A DNA stretch of 64,000 nt from Stutzerimonas stutzeri (lineage in GTDB: Bacteria; Pseudomonadota; Gammaproteobacteria; Pseudomonadales; Pseudomonadaceae): assembly GCF_013522825.1 (NCBI RefSeq), contig NZ_JAAMQZ010000007.1, forward strand, positions 83,254-147,253, in the 5' to 3' direction. Positions 9,916 through 18,491 of this stretch are shown here, piece after piece. Within the stretch, counting starts at the first letter, position 1. Every line of letters begins with the position of its first letter. The translations under genes and the position numbers were made by a program. The notes under the pieces are model-generated. The model was given only the letters and a program-made list of their open reading frames with translations, ran no database searches and was not told the DNA's origin.

Positions 9916-11865
9916 TCAGCGCGGGTTGATCACTCCATCGCGCTCGGCGAGGAACGACGTCGGTGGCGAGCCGTCGGCATTGAGCTGGTAGATCTCGACC
10001 GGCCTGCCGCCGGGGTCGAGCACCAGCAGGCCGATGCCGCTGCCGTTCCACAGCCGCTCGCCAGCCTGGCTGCGATCCGGCACGCGCGGCACGACTTCCA
10101 GTCGGCGGCGCTTGGTCAGCCAGTTCAGCGGTGACCAGGGCGCGTAAAGCCAGCGATTGAGACGGTCGAACCAGTCCAGCAGGCTCCGGGGAAATTCGTT
10201 CTTCACGCCGCTGCTGGTGATCTGCCAGAGCTGCGGGCCGGCGTCACGATCACGGATGTGCAGCTCGTAGACGAACGAGTAATGCACGTCACCGGAGAGA
10301 ATCACGTAGTTACCGGGCGTTCGCGAGTGGCGGAAGATGTTCATCATCACGTGGGCGGCGCCGCGATGCGCCATCCAGTTTTCCGCATCGACCAGCAGCG
10401 GCTGCCCCGCCCAGCTGAAGATGCGCTGGATCACTTCGATCAGTTTCACGCCGAACATCGGCGCCGGCGAGACGATCAGCACCGACGGCTTGTCGAGGAT
10501 GTTCTGCTGGAATTCGCTCAGCGCCTCCCAGTCCATCAGGCCCGAAGGTCGGCTGAGGTTGCGCTCGCTGCGCCAGCGGCGGGTGCGCGTGTCCAGCACC
10601 ACCAGCGGCGGCTCGGTGGCCAGCTCGTAACCCCAGCCACGGAACTGGCGCAGGTCTTCGATCAGGTGGTCCTGCGGTTCGCTATCCAGCCAGGCGTCGC
10701 GGGCCGAATCCATCAGCTGCTGGGTCTGCGCCAGCAGCTCGGCGAAGCGCTCGGGCTGGTTGCCCCAGGCCTGGCACAGCAGGTAGGCGATCAGCGCATT
10801 GCCGATGATCCGCCGCGACAGGGGATGGCCGTAGGCGGTCTGCTCCCAGCGCGCCGAGAGGTTCCAGTCGTCGGTGATGTCGTGGTCGTCGAAGATCATC
10901 AGCGACGGCACGTGTGCCAGCGCCCGCGCAACCCGTGACAGGCCCTGGACGAACGCTCGCAGGCAGTCCTCTTCGCGGCGGTAGCGCTCGGCCTGCTCGG
11001 CGGTGAGCGAACCCGGCATGGCCGGCGCGATCAGCGACCAGGGCAGCGGCGACCAGACCAGCAGGTACATGGCCATGACTTCGCCGAAGGTGATCAGGTG
11101 GTTGTGCCCGTTGGCGGTGGTGAACACCGGCTTTTCCACGCCGCCGAAGAAGCGCTCGCGCAGCGCCTCGTTGGACTTGAACGCCGGCAGCAGGTCCTCG
11201 CGCCGGTAATAGGTGGCCGGATGGCGGAACAACTCCTCGCTGTCGTCCACCACCGCGCCTTCCAGTCGCTCGCCATACAGCCCGAGCCGGCGCACCAGCG
11301 CATGGATGGCCACCAGCATCGGGCCGGCGACATCGTCGGCGTACACCTGGTCACCGCTCATCAGCAACAGCGCCGGTCGGCCCTGGGGGTTGTCACGCCC
11401 GTTGGAGAGCAGCTCGTCGACGCACAGCAGGCCGTCCCTGGCCGGGTGGTGCGGTTTGCGGCAGGAGCCATGCAGTACACGGTCGAGCCGGGATTTGATG
11501 ACGAAGCTGGGCCGCGCCGCGCCGTCGTACAGCAAATGCGGCGCCCAGTCGGCGGTGCCCTGTTCTTCTTGGCCGCCGATGCGCAGGTCGTATTCGATCA
11601 GGCAATCGGTCGGCAGCGGCTCGTCCAGCGACACGTCGATCAGGTGCAGCACGGCATCGCGACCGAACGGCAGCTGCTGGCATGTCGTCCCGTCCAGCGC
11701 TACGACGCGACGCAGCTGATGCGCTTGGCTTTCGACAATCAGCGAAAGCTGCAACGGACGCGAGCCCACCAGCCAGAACACCAGCCGAGTGGGCTCGACG
11801 CGACGCAGTAGCGGGCCGGCAAGCACCGGGGGGAGTGTTTCGGCGGTGAAATTTGCTTCGATCAA
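9916..11865 (-). CDS. PhoD-like metallophosphatase family protein
   Basis: A protein of about 649 residues with the metal-binding motifs of the PhoD-like calcineurin superfamily: MSGDQVYADDVAG, MIFDDHDITDDWN and LSGDVHYSFVYELHIRD. An N-terminal domain (LAGPLLRRVEPTRLVFWLVG) precedes the catalytic domain. There is no signal peptide, so a cytoplasmic metal-dependent phosphoesterase is inferred; the substrate is unknown. The start is uncertain. No ATG lies near the conserved N-terminus, and a TTG at 11865 is the most plausible start. The open frame extends far upstream, but that part overlaps the divergent gene and looks non-coding. Confidence 0.8.
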   Translation of the reverse strand: MIEANFTAETLPPVLAGPLLRRVEPTRLVFWLVGSRPLQLSLIVESQAHQLRRVVALDGTTCQQLPFGRDAVLHLIDVSLDEPLPTDCLIEYDLRIGGQEEQGTADWAPHLLYDGAARPSFVIKSRLDRVLHGSCRKPHHPARDGLLCVDELLSNGRDNPQGRPALLLMSGDQVYADDVAGPMLVAIHALVRRLGLYGERLEGAVVDDSEELFRHPATYYRREDLLPAFKSNEALRERFFGGVEKPVFTTANGHNHLITFGEVMAMYLLVWSPLPWSLIAPAMPGSLTAEQAERYRREEDCLRAFVQGLSRVARALAHVPSLMIFDDHDITDDWNLSARWEQTAYGHPLSRRIIGNALIAYLLCQAWGNQPERFAELLAQTQQLMDSARDAWLDSEPQDHLIEDLRQFRGWGYELATEPPLVVLDTRTRRWRSERNLSRPSGLMDWEALSEFQQNILDKPSVLIVSPAPMFGVKLIEVIQRIFSWAGQPLLVDAENWMAHRGAAHVMMNIFRHSRTPGNYVILSGDVHYSFVYELHIRDRDAGPQLWQITSSGVKNEFPRSLLDWFDRLNRWLYAPWSPLNWLTKRRRLEVVPRVPDRSQAGERLWNGSGIGLLVLDPGGRPVEIYQLNADGSPPTSFLAERDGVINPR

Positions 11866-11992
11866 GACGGATTCGCAGTGGGTGACCGGGGTCGCATTGT
11901 GACAGCAGCGGCGATGACTGTGTCGCCTGGCAACCCCGTTCGCCTCGCCGGCGATGGCCAAGCAGCGATCCGGCTGGCTATGATCACCCGTC

Positions 11993-12391
11993 ATGACGAC
12001 TCTTGCGCTCCGCCCGCCCTGCCCGCCCGGCACCTGCGACTGCAGGCGCGACGAGCTGCTGGAAAATCCCGAGGCGGACTGGCGCATCCTGCGCCTGACC
12101 CTGCATGAAGAAAAGCGCCTGCTCGACCGTCTGGAGCATATCCAGAGCCTAGCGGATCTCGAACGCATGCAGCAAAAAATGCAGGAGCAGCTCGGCATCC
12201 GCCTGAGCGTAACCCCCGGCCACGGCGAAGTACGCAGCATGCGCGGCATCGCCATCGAGTTCACCGAACAGCCGGGGCTGTGCCGCAAGACCCGCCGCTC
12301 GATTCCCGCCGCGATCCGCCGCGCCCTGACACAGCATCCCCAGATCGCCTGGCGCCTGCTCGACGCCCACGACCTGTTGGGCGACAGTTGA
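11993..12391 (+). CDS. Conserved hypothetical protein
   Basis: A 132-residue protein with an N-terminal PPCPPGTCDCRRDELL stretch with a CxC pair, then a helical EEKRLLDRLEHIQSLADLERMQQKMQEQLG segment with coiled-coil character. No catalytic motif or transmembrane segment is visible. The reading frame and codon use look coding and the frame stops cleanly at 12391. It is divergent from the PhoD-like gene. I do not recognise a named family. Confidence 0.6.
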   Translation: MTTLALRPPCPPGTCDCRRDELLENPEADWRILRLTLHEEKRLLDRLEHIQSLADLERMQQKMQEQLGIRLSVTPGHGEVRSMRGIAIEFTEQPGLCRKTRRSIPAAIRRALTQHPQIAWRLLDAHDLLGDS

Positions 12392-12469
12392 GTGGCCACC
12401 TCCGACTCTTCACACCTATCCAGCCGGTGAACCTTGACTTACAGCTTGCCGCTGCTGCCGAATACTAAA

Positions 12470-12490
12470 CTATAATAATTCGTATTTGAG
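12470..12490 (+). promoter_or_regulatory. AT-rich Fur-box-like promoter region
   Basis: The words TATAATAATTCGTATTTG stand 9 bases before the start of the response-regulator gene in otherwise GC-rich DNA. They contain a -10-like TATAAT and resemble a Pseudomonas Fur box (ATAATAATTC). Iron control fits the TonB receptor downstream. Not proven. Confidence 0.4.
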
Positions 12491-12498
12491 ACGGCGCT

Positions 12499-13200
12499 AT
12501 GCCTCAAGCTCTGCAACGACAGATTCTCGCCATCGAGGACGATCCCATCTTGGGCTCGCACCTCAAGACCTCCCTTGAAGCTCACGGCTTCGATGTAACG
12601 CTCGTCGATGAAGGCGTCAATGGCCTGGCATTGGCGAGTGACATGGACTTCGACCTTATCCTGCTCGATGTCCTGCTGCCGGAACTGAACGGCCTGGAAT
12701 TGCTCGCCAGGCTGCGACGCAGCCGCAATACACCGGTGCTGATGATGTCTGCGCTGGGCTCCGAGACCGACCGTATCCAGGGGTTCCACAGCGGCGCCGA
12801 CGATTACCTGCCCAAACCGTTCAGCATCGAGGAGCTGCAGGTAAGGATTGCAGCGATCCTGCGGCGCGTGGACTACGAGAAAACGCCTCCGGCAGCCGCC
12901 GAGGACGATGTACTGCTGTTCGATGACCAGAGCAGCGACCTGCGCCATGAAGGTCGCCGAATCGGCCTGACCTCGACCGAATACCGCCTGCTCAAATTGC
13001 TGCACGAATCGATCGGCGAGGTGCTCAGCAAGCCGTTTCTTTATCAGCAGGTGCTGCACCGGGGATTTTCCCAGCATGATCGCAGCCTGGACATGCACAT
13101 CAGCAATATCCGCCGCAAGCTGTCGCGCGAAGGCGTGAATCGGGTTCGGCTCGAATCGGTCTGGGGCAAGGGTTATCTCCTGAGCAGACAGGACAGCTGA
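12499..13200 (+). CDS. OmpR/PhoB-type response regulator
   Basis: A 233-residue protein. The receiver domain (1-118) shows the acidic pair EDD at 14-16, the phosphoacceptor Asp57 in ILLDVLLPE, and Lys106 in LPKPFS. The C-terminal winged helix (about 130-230) matches the OmpR/PhoB DNA-binding domain (LTSTEYRLLKLL, SLDMHISNIRRKL, VWGKGYLL). It is followed with no gap by its sensor kinase and then by a TonB-dependent receptor, the layout of PfeR-PfeS-PfeA and PirR-PirS-PirA, which sense and import catecholate siderophores in P. aeruginosa. Control of the downstream receptor is inferred from this arrangement. Confidence 0.9.
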   Translation: MPQALQRQILAIEDDPILGSHLKTSLEAHGFDVTLVDEGVNGLALASDMDFDLILLDVLLPELNGLELLARLRRSRNTPVLMMSALGSETDRIQGFHSGADDYLPKPFSIEELQVRIAAILRRVDYEKTPPAAAEDDVLLFDDQSSDLRHEGRRIGLTSTEYRLLKLLHESIGEVLSKPFLYQQVLHRGFSQHDRSLDMHISNIRRKLSREGVNRVRLESVWGKGYLLSRQDS

Positions 13201-14532
13201 ATGCCTGGCCGCCACTCGATATTCTGGAAGCTCGTCATCCTGGTCGCCAGCTTCTGCTTGTCGATGATCTGGGCGGCCGATCATATCGGCCACCAGATCG
13301 ACCATCACACCTCTTATCTTTCGAAGGAAGCGCATAGCGTCCTCGAAGACTATGCCGCCGAAGCGGACGTAGCGCTGCGCCAGGGGCCGGCAGCCTTGAG
13401 TCAATGGCTGGCTGAACTGCGCCAGCGAGAAAATGGCTGGGCGGCTGTGGTGGATCGCCAACTGCTTTCTCGAAGCGACCAGGAGCTGACCGAAGACGAG
13501 TACCAGTTACTCACCTTCGTGCGCCACTATGACTGGCCCATGAGTCGCCGAAGCAAGCACCTGCCGCTGGTCAGCATTCCACTCGCAGAGGCGGACGACC
13601 AACTGATCATGCGCCTGCCCGAGCGCATGCGCCCCTGGCGCAACCACACACTGCTGACCCTGCTGGCGGTATACCTGCTGCCAGTGCTCTTCTCCGTACT
13701 GTTCTGCGGATTGCTTTATGCCCTGCTGATCTCGCCACTGGAACGCCTGCGCCGACAGGCCAACGCGCTGCGTGGTAATCATCTCGACGTGCTGCCGCCA
13801 CCGGAGATTGCGCTTCGGCGCGACGAACTGGGTGAACTGGGGCGTTCGTTGGTCTATCTGACCCAGCGCCTGCGCAATGCCATTACCCAGCAACAGCAGC
13901 TGCTGCGCGATCTGTCTCACGAATTACGCACACCTTTGAGTCGCCTGCGAGTGGCCTGCGAAAGCGAGCTACAGGCCGACGAGTTACGCCAGCGCACCGA
14001 GCGTGAAGTCGGCAGCATGCAACAACTGGTGGACAACACACTGGAACTGGCCTGGCTGGACAGCGAGCGACCCCGCTTCGAGTGCCAACCGGTGGACATC
14101 GAGGCCCTGTGGGAGGTGCTTTGCGAGGATGCCTGTTTCGAGTCGGGCTGGCCGCGCGAACGCATCCGTTCGGAGCTGCCGGAGGGCTGCCTGGTACTCG
14201 GCAACCTCAACGCGCTGGCCCAGGCCATGGAAAACGTCCTGCGCAACGCCATCCGCCACTCCCCCGAACAGGGCATCGTCTGCCTGACGGCCAGGCGCAC
14301 GGAGGGCTGGTGGAACCTGAGTATCGAAGACCAGGGGAGCGGCGTGTCGGAGAGCGACCTGAAGGTGATCTTTCGCCCCTTCTCCCGCCTCAGCGCCGCA
14401 CGACCGGGTGGCGACGGTTTCGGCCTGGGACTGGCCATCGCACACGGCATGGTGCGCATGCAGGGCGGTCGGATCTGGGCGGAGAACGGACAGTCCGGCC
14501 TGCGGGTGACGATTCGGTTACAAGATGTATAG
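13201..14532 (+). CDS. Membrane sensor histidine kinase
   Basis: A 443-residue kinase whose ATG follows the regulator stop codon directly, so the two are co-translated. TM1 is about residues 10-27; a periplasmic sensor region of about 120 residues follows; TM2 is about 149-178; then HAMP (about 178-228). The H-box RDLSHELRTPLSRLR places phosphoacceptor His240. N-box (NVLRNAIRHSP), G1 (EDQGSGV) and G2 (GFGLGLAIAHGMV) complete the ATPase domain. By analogy with PfeS/PirS it probably responds to a ferric siderophore or the envelope signal it causes; the ligand is not deducible. Confidence 0.9.
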   Translation: MPGRHSIFWKLVILVASFCLSMIWAADHIGHQIDHHTSYLSKEAHSVLEDYAAEADVALRQGPAALSQWLAELRQRENGWAAVVDRQLLSRSDQELTEDEYQLLTFVRHYDWPMSRRSKHLPLVSIPLAEADDQLIMRLPERMRPWRNHTLLTLLAVYLLPVLFSVLFCGLLYALLISPLERLRRQANALRGNHLDVLPPPEIALRRDELGELGRSLVYLTQRLRNAITQQQQLLRDLSHELRTPLSRLRVACESELQADELRQRTEREVGSMQQLVDNTLELAWLDSERPRFECQPVDIEALWEVLCEDACFESGWPRERIRSELPEGCLVLGNLNALAQAMENVLRNAIRHSPEQGIVCLTARRTEGWWNLSIEDQGSGVSESDLKVIFRPFSRLSAARPGGDGFGLGLAIAHGMVRMQGGRIWAENGQSGLRVTIRLQDV

Positions 14533-14544
14533 TTTGTAAATGAT

Positions 14545-14572
14545 CTTTACTATCAAATGAGAATACATAGCA
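14545..14572 (+). promoter_or_regulatory. Possible Fur box upstream of the TonB-dependent receptor
   Basis: The stretch ATCAAATGAGAATACAT about 110 bases before the receptor start resembles Pseudomonas Fur boxes such as AAATGAGAATNATT. It is AT-rich compared with its surroundings. Weak evidence alone, but consistent with an iron-uptake operon. Confidence 0.35.
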
Positions 14573-14675
14573 TTCACGCCAGATCGGCGTAGCCGCGCCT
14601 GTGCCTCGACCGGGCGCCGGCATCCGGGCCGCTGAAAACAATGATGCGTGGATGATTCTCAGGGAGTTGCTGGTA

Positions 14676-16736
14676 ATGGTCATTTTCAAACGAAACAGAC
14701 TGGCTTGTGCAGTAGCCGTAGCCGCATCCATGAGCGGCCTGGCCCATGCCCAGGATGCGATCGAGCTGCAGCCGACCACCGTGGTCAGTGCGTCGGGCTT
14801 CGAGCAGAACATCAAGGATGCGCCGGCAACGATCTCCGTCATTACTGCCGAGGAGCTGAAGAAGCGCTCCTACACGGACATCACCGACGCACTGAAGAAC
14901 GTTGCCGGCGTGCAGATTTCCGGCGGTGGCGTCGAGCAATCGATCATGGTCCGTGGCATGACTTCGGCCTACACCCTCTTCCTTATCGATGGCCGCCCGG
15001 CGCAAGGCAACGATGCCTTTTCCGAGAGGGGATCGCAGGCGGGCACGCCCATCAATTTCCTGCCTCCGCTCGAGTCCATCGAGCGCATCGAGGTCATCCG
15101 TGGCCCGGCATCCGCGCTTTATGGCTCCGATGCGATGGGCGGCGTGATCAACATCATCACCAAGAAGGTCAGCAACGAGCTGAGCGGCAGCATCACTACC
15201 GAATATACGCTGCCCTCCAAGTCAAACGAACTCAATGAAGATACCTGGCAAACCAGCGCCTACCTCAACGTACCGCTGATCGAGGATGTCCTCGGTCTGC
15301 AACTGACGGGCGCTTACCACGATCAGGACGAGAGCCGTTTCGTCGGTGGCAGCGACAGTGCGGCCACCGACCCCGAATACGAAAAGCGTAATGCCGGCGG
15401 GAAACTGTCCTGGAATATCGACGAGCAGAACAATCTGACGCTCGGTCATAGCTATACCAAGCAGGAACGCTGGAAAACCCCGGGCAGAAGCCTGCTCGAG
15501 ACCGACACCCCGACCTACAACGAGTCCATCAAGAAGAACTACTTCATCGAGCATGAAGGCAACTACGACAGCCTTCTGCTGAAGTCCTACGTCAATTACG
15601 ACCATTCCGAAAATGCCACCACGCTGAACCCCGTGACTGGCAAGGGCATCGAGTACGAGGTGATCACCGCCAATACCCAGGCAACCTATTTCATCGGCTC
15701 CCATGCCATCACCGGCGGCCTGACCCACAAGTACGAGAACCTGGAACACAACACCAATGGCCTGCGCGAGCCCGTCGTTGCGGACGCCAACGCCACCGTC
15801 GAGATGAACCGTTACCAGAACTCGATCTTCCTCGAAGACAACTGGAACCTGACCGACAGCTTCATCCTGACCCTGAGCGGGCGTCTCGACGACAACCAGG
15901 CCTTTGGCAGCCAGTTCAGCCCCAAGGTCTATGGCGTCTATCACCTGAACGACAACTTCACCATCAAGGGCGGCGTCACCACGGGCTACAAGGCACCTGA
16001 CCTGCGCTCCAGCGCCACGGACTTCGGTTCCACCTCCATGGGCGGCGTGATCATCGGCAACCCCGACCTGACGCCTGAAACCAGTGTGAACCGCGAGATC
16101 GGCATCGCCTACGAAGAACAAGATCTGGGGCTGCTCACCACCCTGACCGCCTACGTGATCGATTACGAGGACAAGATCAACCGTACCGGCCGGGTTTGCC
16201 CTCAGGACCCCACCGAGAGCGTTCCATGCGTTTACAACGGTACGACGTACCCAGGTCATCGCTTCGGCTACACCGCCTACGAGAACGTGGACGAGGCGGA
16301 GCTGCGCGGCATCGAGTGGACCCTGGACTACCGCCTGCTCGACAACCTGACCTATCGCCACAGCTACACCTACACCGAGACCGAGCAGAAGTCGGGCGAC
16401 TTCAAGGGCAAGCCGCTCAACGATATAGCCAAGCACATGTTCAACGCCTCGCTTGACTGGCAGGCCACCGACCGGATCAACGTCTGGACCCAGTACAACT
16501 ACCGCGGCAAGACCTCCGGCCGCTGGCAGACCGGCACCAGCGGTTCCGGCACCAACGGTTTCCGCTATCCGGCATACAGCTTCGTCGACGCTGGCGTAGC
16601 CTTCAAAGCGACGAACGACCTGACCTTGAAGGCGGGCGTCTACAACCTTGGCAACAAGGAAGTGACCACGGATGGCGAGTACGCCTACAACCTGGACGGT
16701 CGACGCTTCATCTTCTCGCTGACCCAGGCGTTCTGA
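14676..16736 (+). CDS. TonB-dependent ferric siderophore receptor (FepA/CirA type)
   Basis: A 686-residue outer-membrane receptor. The start MVIFKRNRLA is selected by AGGGAG nine bases upstream and by the signal peptide (about 1-27, ending AHA). A TonB box-like TTVVSAS, the plug domain (ITAEELKKRSYTDITDALKNV; IEVIRGPASALYGSDAMGGVINIIT) and a 22-strand barrel ending in Phe (FSLTQAF) are all present. The two-component system upstream suggests a PfeA/PirA-like catecholate receptor whose synthesis is induced by its substrate. The exact siderophore cannot be read from sequence. An open frame on the opposite strand across most of the gene is a shadow. Confidence 0.9.
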   Translation: MVIFKRNRLACAVAVAASMSGLAHAQDAIELQPTTVVSASGFEQNIKDAPATISVITAEELKKRSYTDITDALKNVAGVQISGGGVEQSIMVRGMTSAYTLFLIDGRPAQGNDAFSERGSQAGTPINFLPPLESIERIEVIRGPASALYGSDAMGGVINIITKKVSNELSGSITTEYTLPSKSNELNEDTWQTSAYLNVPLIEDVLGLQLTGAYHDQDESRFVGGSDSAATDPEYEKRNAGGKLSWNIDEQNNLTLGHSYTKQERWKTPGRSLLETDTPTYNESIKKNYFIEHEGNYDSLLLKSYVNYDHSENATTLNPVTGKGIEYEVITANTQATYFIGSHAITGGLTHKYENLEHNTNGLREPVVADANATVEMNRYQNSIFLEDNWNLTDSFILTLSGRLDDNQAFGSQFSPKVYGVYHLNDNFTIKGGVTTGYKAPDLRSSATDFGSTSMGGVIIGNPDLTPETSVNREIGIAYEEQDLGLLTTLTAYVIDYEDKINRTGRVCPQDPTESVPCVYNGTTYPGHRFGYTAYENVDEAELRGIEWTLDYRLLDNLTYRHSYTYTETEQKSGDFKGKPLNDIAKHMFNASLDWQATDRINVWTQYNYRGKTSGRWQTGTSGSGTNGFRYPAYSFVDAGVAFKATNDLTLKAGVYNLGNKEVTTDGEYAYNLDGRRFIFSLTQAF

Positions 16737-16743
16737 TTGGCGC

Positions 16744-16791
16744 CAGACGAATGCTCCCTGACGGCTCCATCCGTCAGGGAGCATTCGTCTG
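16744..16791. terminator. Perfect 21-bp stem, 6-base loop inverted repeat (likely terminator)
   Basis: Immediately after the receptor gene two perfectly complementary 21-base arms (16744-16764 and 16771-16791) enclose the loop CTCCAT. No T-run follows, so it may act as a Rho-independent-like attenuator, an mRNA-stabilising hairpin or a protein site between the receptor and the methyltransferase. Confidence 0.65.
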
Positions 16792-16856
16792 TATGGAATT
16801 CGCACCGCATGCGCAATCGGCACCCGCCCGATCGGTCGCTCAGGAGGCCAGGCAAC

Positions 16857-18155
16857 ATGAGCAGCAATGACGGCTACGTGATGGACGTGGCCTATCCGCC
16901 ACACTTCCACAAGGAACTCCAGCCCGTCTGGCTGGCCAGCCTGGCGCAGTTCCTCGGCTCGACCGCCCCCGACCTCGCCAGACCCTACTCCTATTGCGAA
17001 CTGGGTTGCGGCATGGGCATCAACCTGCTGGTTGCCGCGGCCACCAATCCCCAGGGACAGTTCGTGGGCGTGGACGCCAACGAACAGGCATTGGCCATCG
17101 CCACGGCGGGCGCAAAGGCCATTGGCCTGGATAACCTGCGCTTCATCCATGCCGACTTCGCCCGCTTCGCCCAAGACAACACGCTGTTCTTCGACTTCGT
17201 CGTCTGCCATGGCGTCTGGTCGTGGATAGCACCTGCCCAACAGAAGAACATCCTCCAGTTGGTGACCAAGTCACTCAAGCCCAAGGGGCTGTTCTACCTG
17301 CACTACATGTGTCATCCCGGCGCGACCCGGATGATCCCGGTGCAAAAACTGCTGAACGACCTGGCACGGCAGTTGCCCGGCACATCCCAGGAAAAGCTCG
17401 CTGCCGCACTGGAGTTCGTCGGTAAGCTGGACGCGGTCGGTGCCTTTGCCGACCAGCCCGACCTCAGCAGCAAGATCAGCGCGCTCAAGCAACAGCATCC
17501 CGCCTACCTTGCCCACGATTTTCTCACCGACCGCTGGGCGCCCCAGCACTCGGTGGACGTGCATCAATTCGTGGCACAGGCCGGCGTGACCTACATAGGC
17601 AGCGCGAATGCCTTCGACAATCTGGAAACCCTCTGCGTACCCGGTGCGATCCAGCCGCTATTGACCGGGCTCGGCTCGCCGGCGCTTCGCGAAACGGTCA
17701 AGGACCTGGCCGCCAACCGGCACCAGCGTACCGACCTGTTCCAGCGCGCCCCAGAGCGTCTGAGTCAGCAACAGGTACTGGACCAGGTCGATGCACTTCG
17801 CTTCCGGGCATTGCCGGGCACGCCCCGCACGGGCGCCCTGACCTTCCGCACGCCCATCGGCGAAATCCAGGGACCAGCCGAGGCGCTTTCTCCGCTTCTG
17901 GAGCGCCTGCACCAAGGCCCTGCGACCTTTGCCGAACTCAGGCAGTTGCCGGCCTTCGCCTCGCACATCGCCACGCTTTCGCAGTCCCTGCAGATGCTGC
18001 TCTGGCAAGGCCACGCTCACCCCCAGCGCCCGGAAAGCCTCGCCACGGAAAAGGCGAGCAAGCTGCAGGCCTGGATCGAGCGCAACCAGTTGCGACTGAA
18101 GATCGTGTCCGAATGCGGAACGGCGATGCACTGGCAACCTGATACCGAACACTAG
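16857..18155 (+). CDS. SAM-dependent methyltransferase with methyltransferase regulatory domain
   Basis: A 432-residue protein started at the ATG following CAGGAGGCCAGGCAAC. Residues about 40-200 form a class I methyltransferase: motif I ELGCGMGINLLVAA, acidic GVDANEQAL, then FDFVVCHGVWSWI. The C-terminal half resembles the regulatory domain often fused to this subgroup (TPIGEIQGPAE, LPAFASHIATLSQSLQMLL). Substrate is unknown. Its place between a siderophore receptor and the DUF3649/PepSY/DUF3325 genes suggests a role in iron uptake or siderophore modification, an inference from context only. Confidence 0.82.
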   Translation: MSSNDGYVMDVAYPPHFHKELQPVWLASLAQFLGSTAPDLARPYSYCELGCGMGINLLVAAATNPQGQFVGVDANEQALAIATAGAKAIGLDNLRFIHADFARFAQDNTLFFDFVVCHGVWSWIAPAQQKNILQLVTKSLKPKGLFYLHYMCHPGATRMIPVQKLLNDLARQLPGTSQEKLAAALEFVGKLDAVGAFADQPDLSSKISALKQQHPAYLAHDFLTDRWAPQHSVDVHQFVAQAGVTYIGSANAFDNLETLCVPGAIQPLLTGLGSPALRETVKDLAANRHQRTDLFQRAPERLSQQQVLDQVDALRFRALPGTPRTGALTFRTPIGEIQGPAEALSPLLERLHQGPATFAELRQLPAFASHIATLSQSLQMLLWQGHAHPQRPESLATEKASKLQAWIERNQLRLKIVSECGTAMHWQPDTEH

Positions 18156-18203
18156 GCAAACTCATTTCTGCATCAGAGAACAACAAATGCGAGAGACGCA
18201 TCC

Positions 18204-18491
18204 ATGACAACCTCCTCCCGTCCTTGGCCGGTGATCTCACGGCTGCTGGCCGCCGTGCTGGGCGGCTACCTGTTCACCTACTGCTTTACCGCAGCCCTGG
18301 CCCGCCTTCTGCCCATCGAGCGCCCTGACGCAGCACTGATCTCGACTCTGCTGTCGTTCGCGCTCTACACGGCGTTCATTCTCTGGGCGTTCGCGGTGCA
18401 TTCGCTGCGCAAGCTGACCCTCGGCGTAGCGCTGAGCCTGCCACTGGCCCTCATCGGCTTCTGGCCGCAACTGCTGGAGCGTCTCGGATGA
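18204..18491 (+). CDS. DUF3649-family small membrane protein
   Basis: A 95-residue protein with about three hydrophobic helices (LLAAVLGGYLFTYCFTAALARLL, LLSFALYTAFILWAFAV, LGVALSLPLALIGFWPQLL). The pattern and its position before a PepSY-TM gene match the DUF3649 'iron transporter' family. Its stop overlaps the PepSY gene start (ATGA), so the two are translationally coupled. Probable inner-membrane accessory in ferric-siderophore use; no mechanism is known. Confidence 0.8.
   Translation: MTTSSRPWPVISRLLAAVLGGYLFTYCFTAALARLLPIERPDAALISTLLSFALYTAFILWAFAVHSLRKLTLGVALSLPLALIGFWPQLLERLG

Noticed and set aside
15222..17240. 672-codon minus-strand frame opposite the TonB receptor
   Set aside because: Val/Gly/Ala-rich shadow of the receptor and methyltransferase genes with no motif and no start signal.
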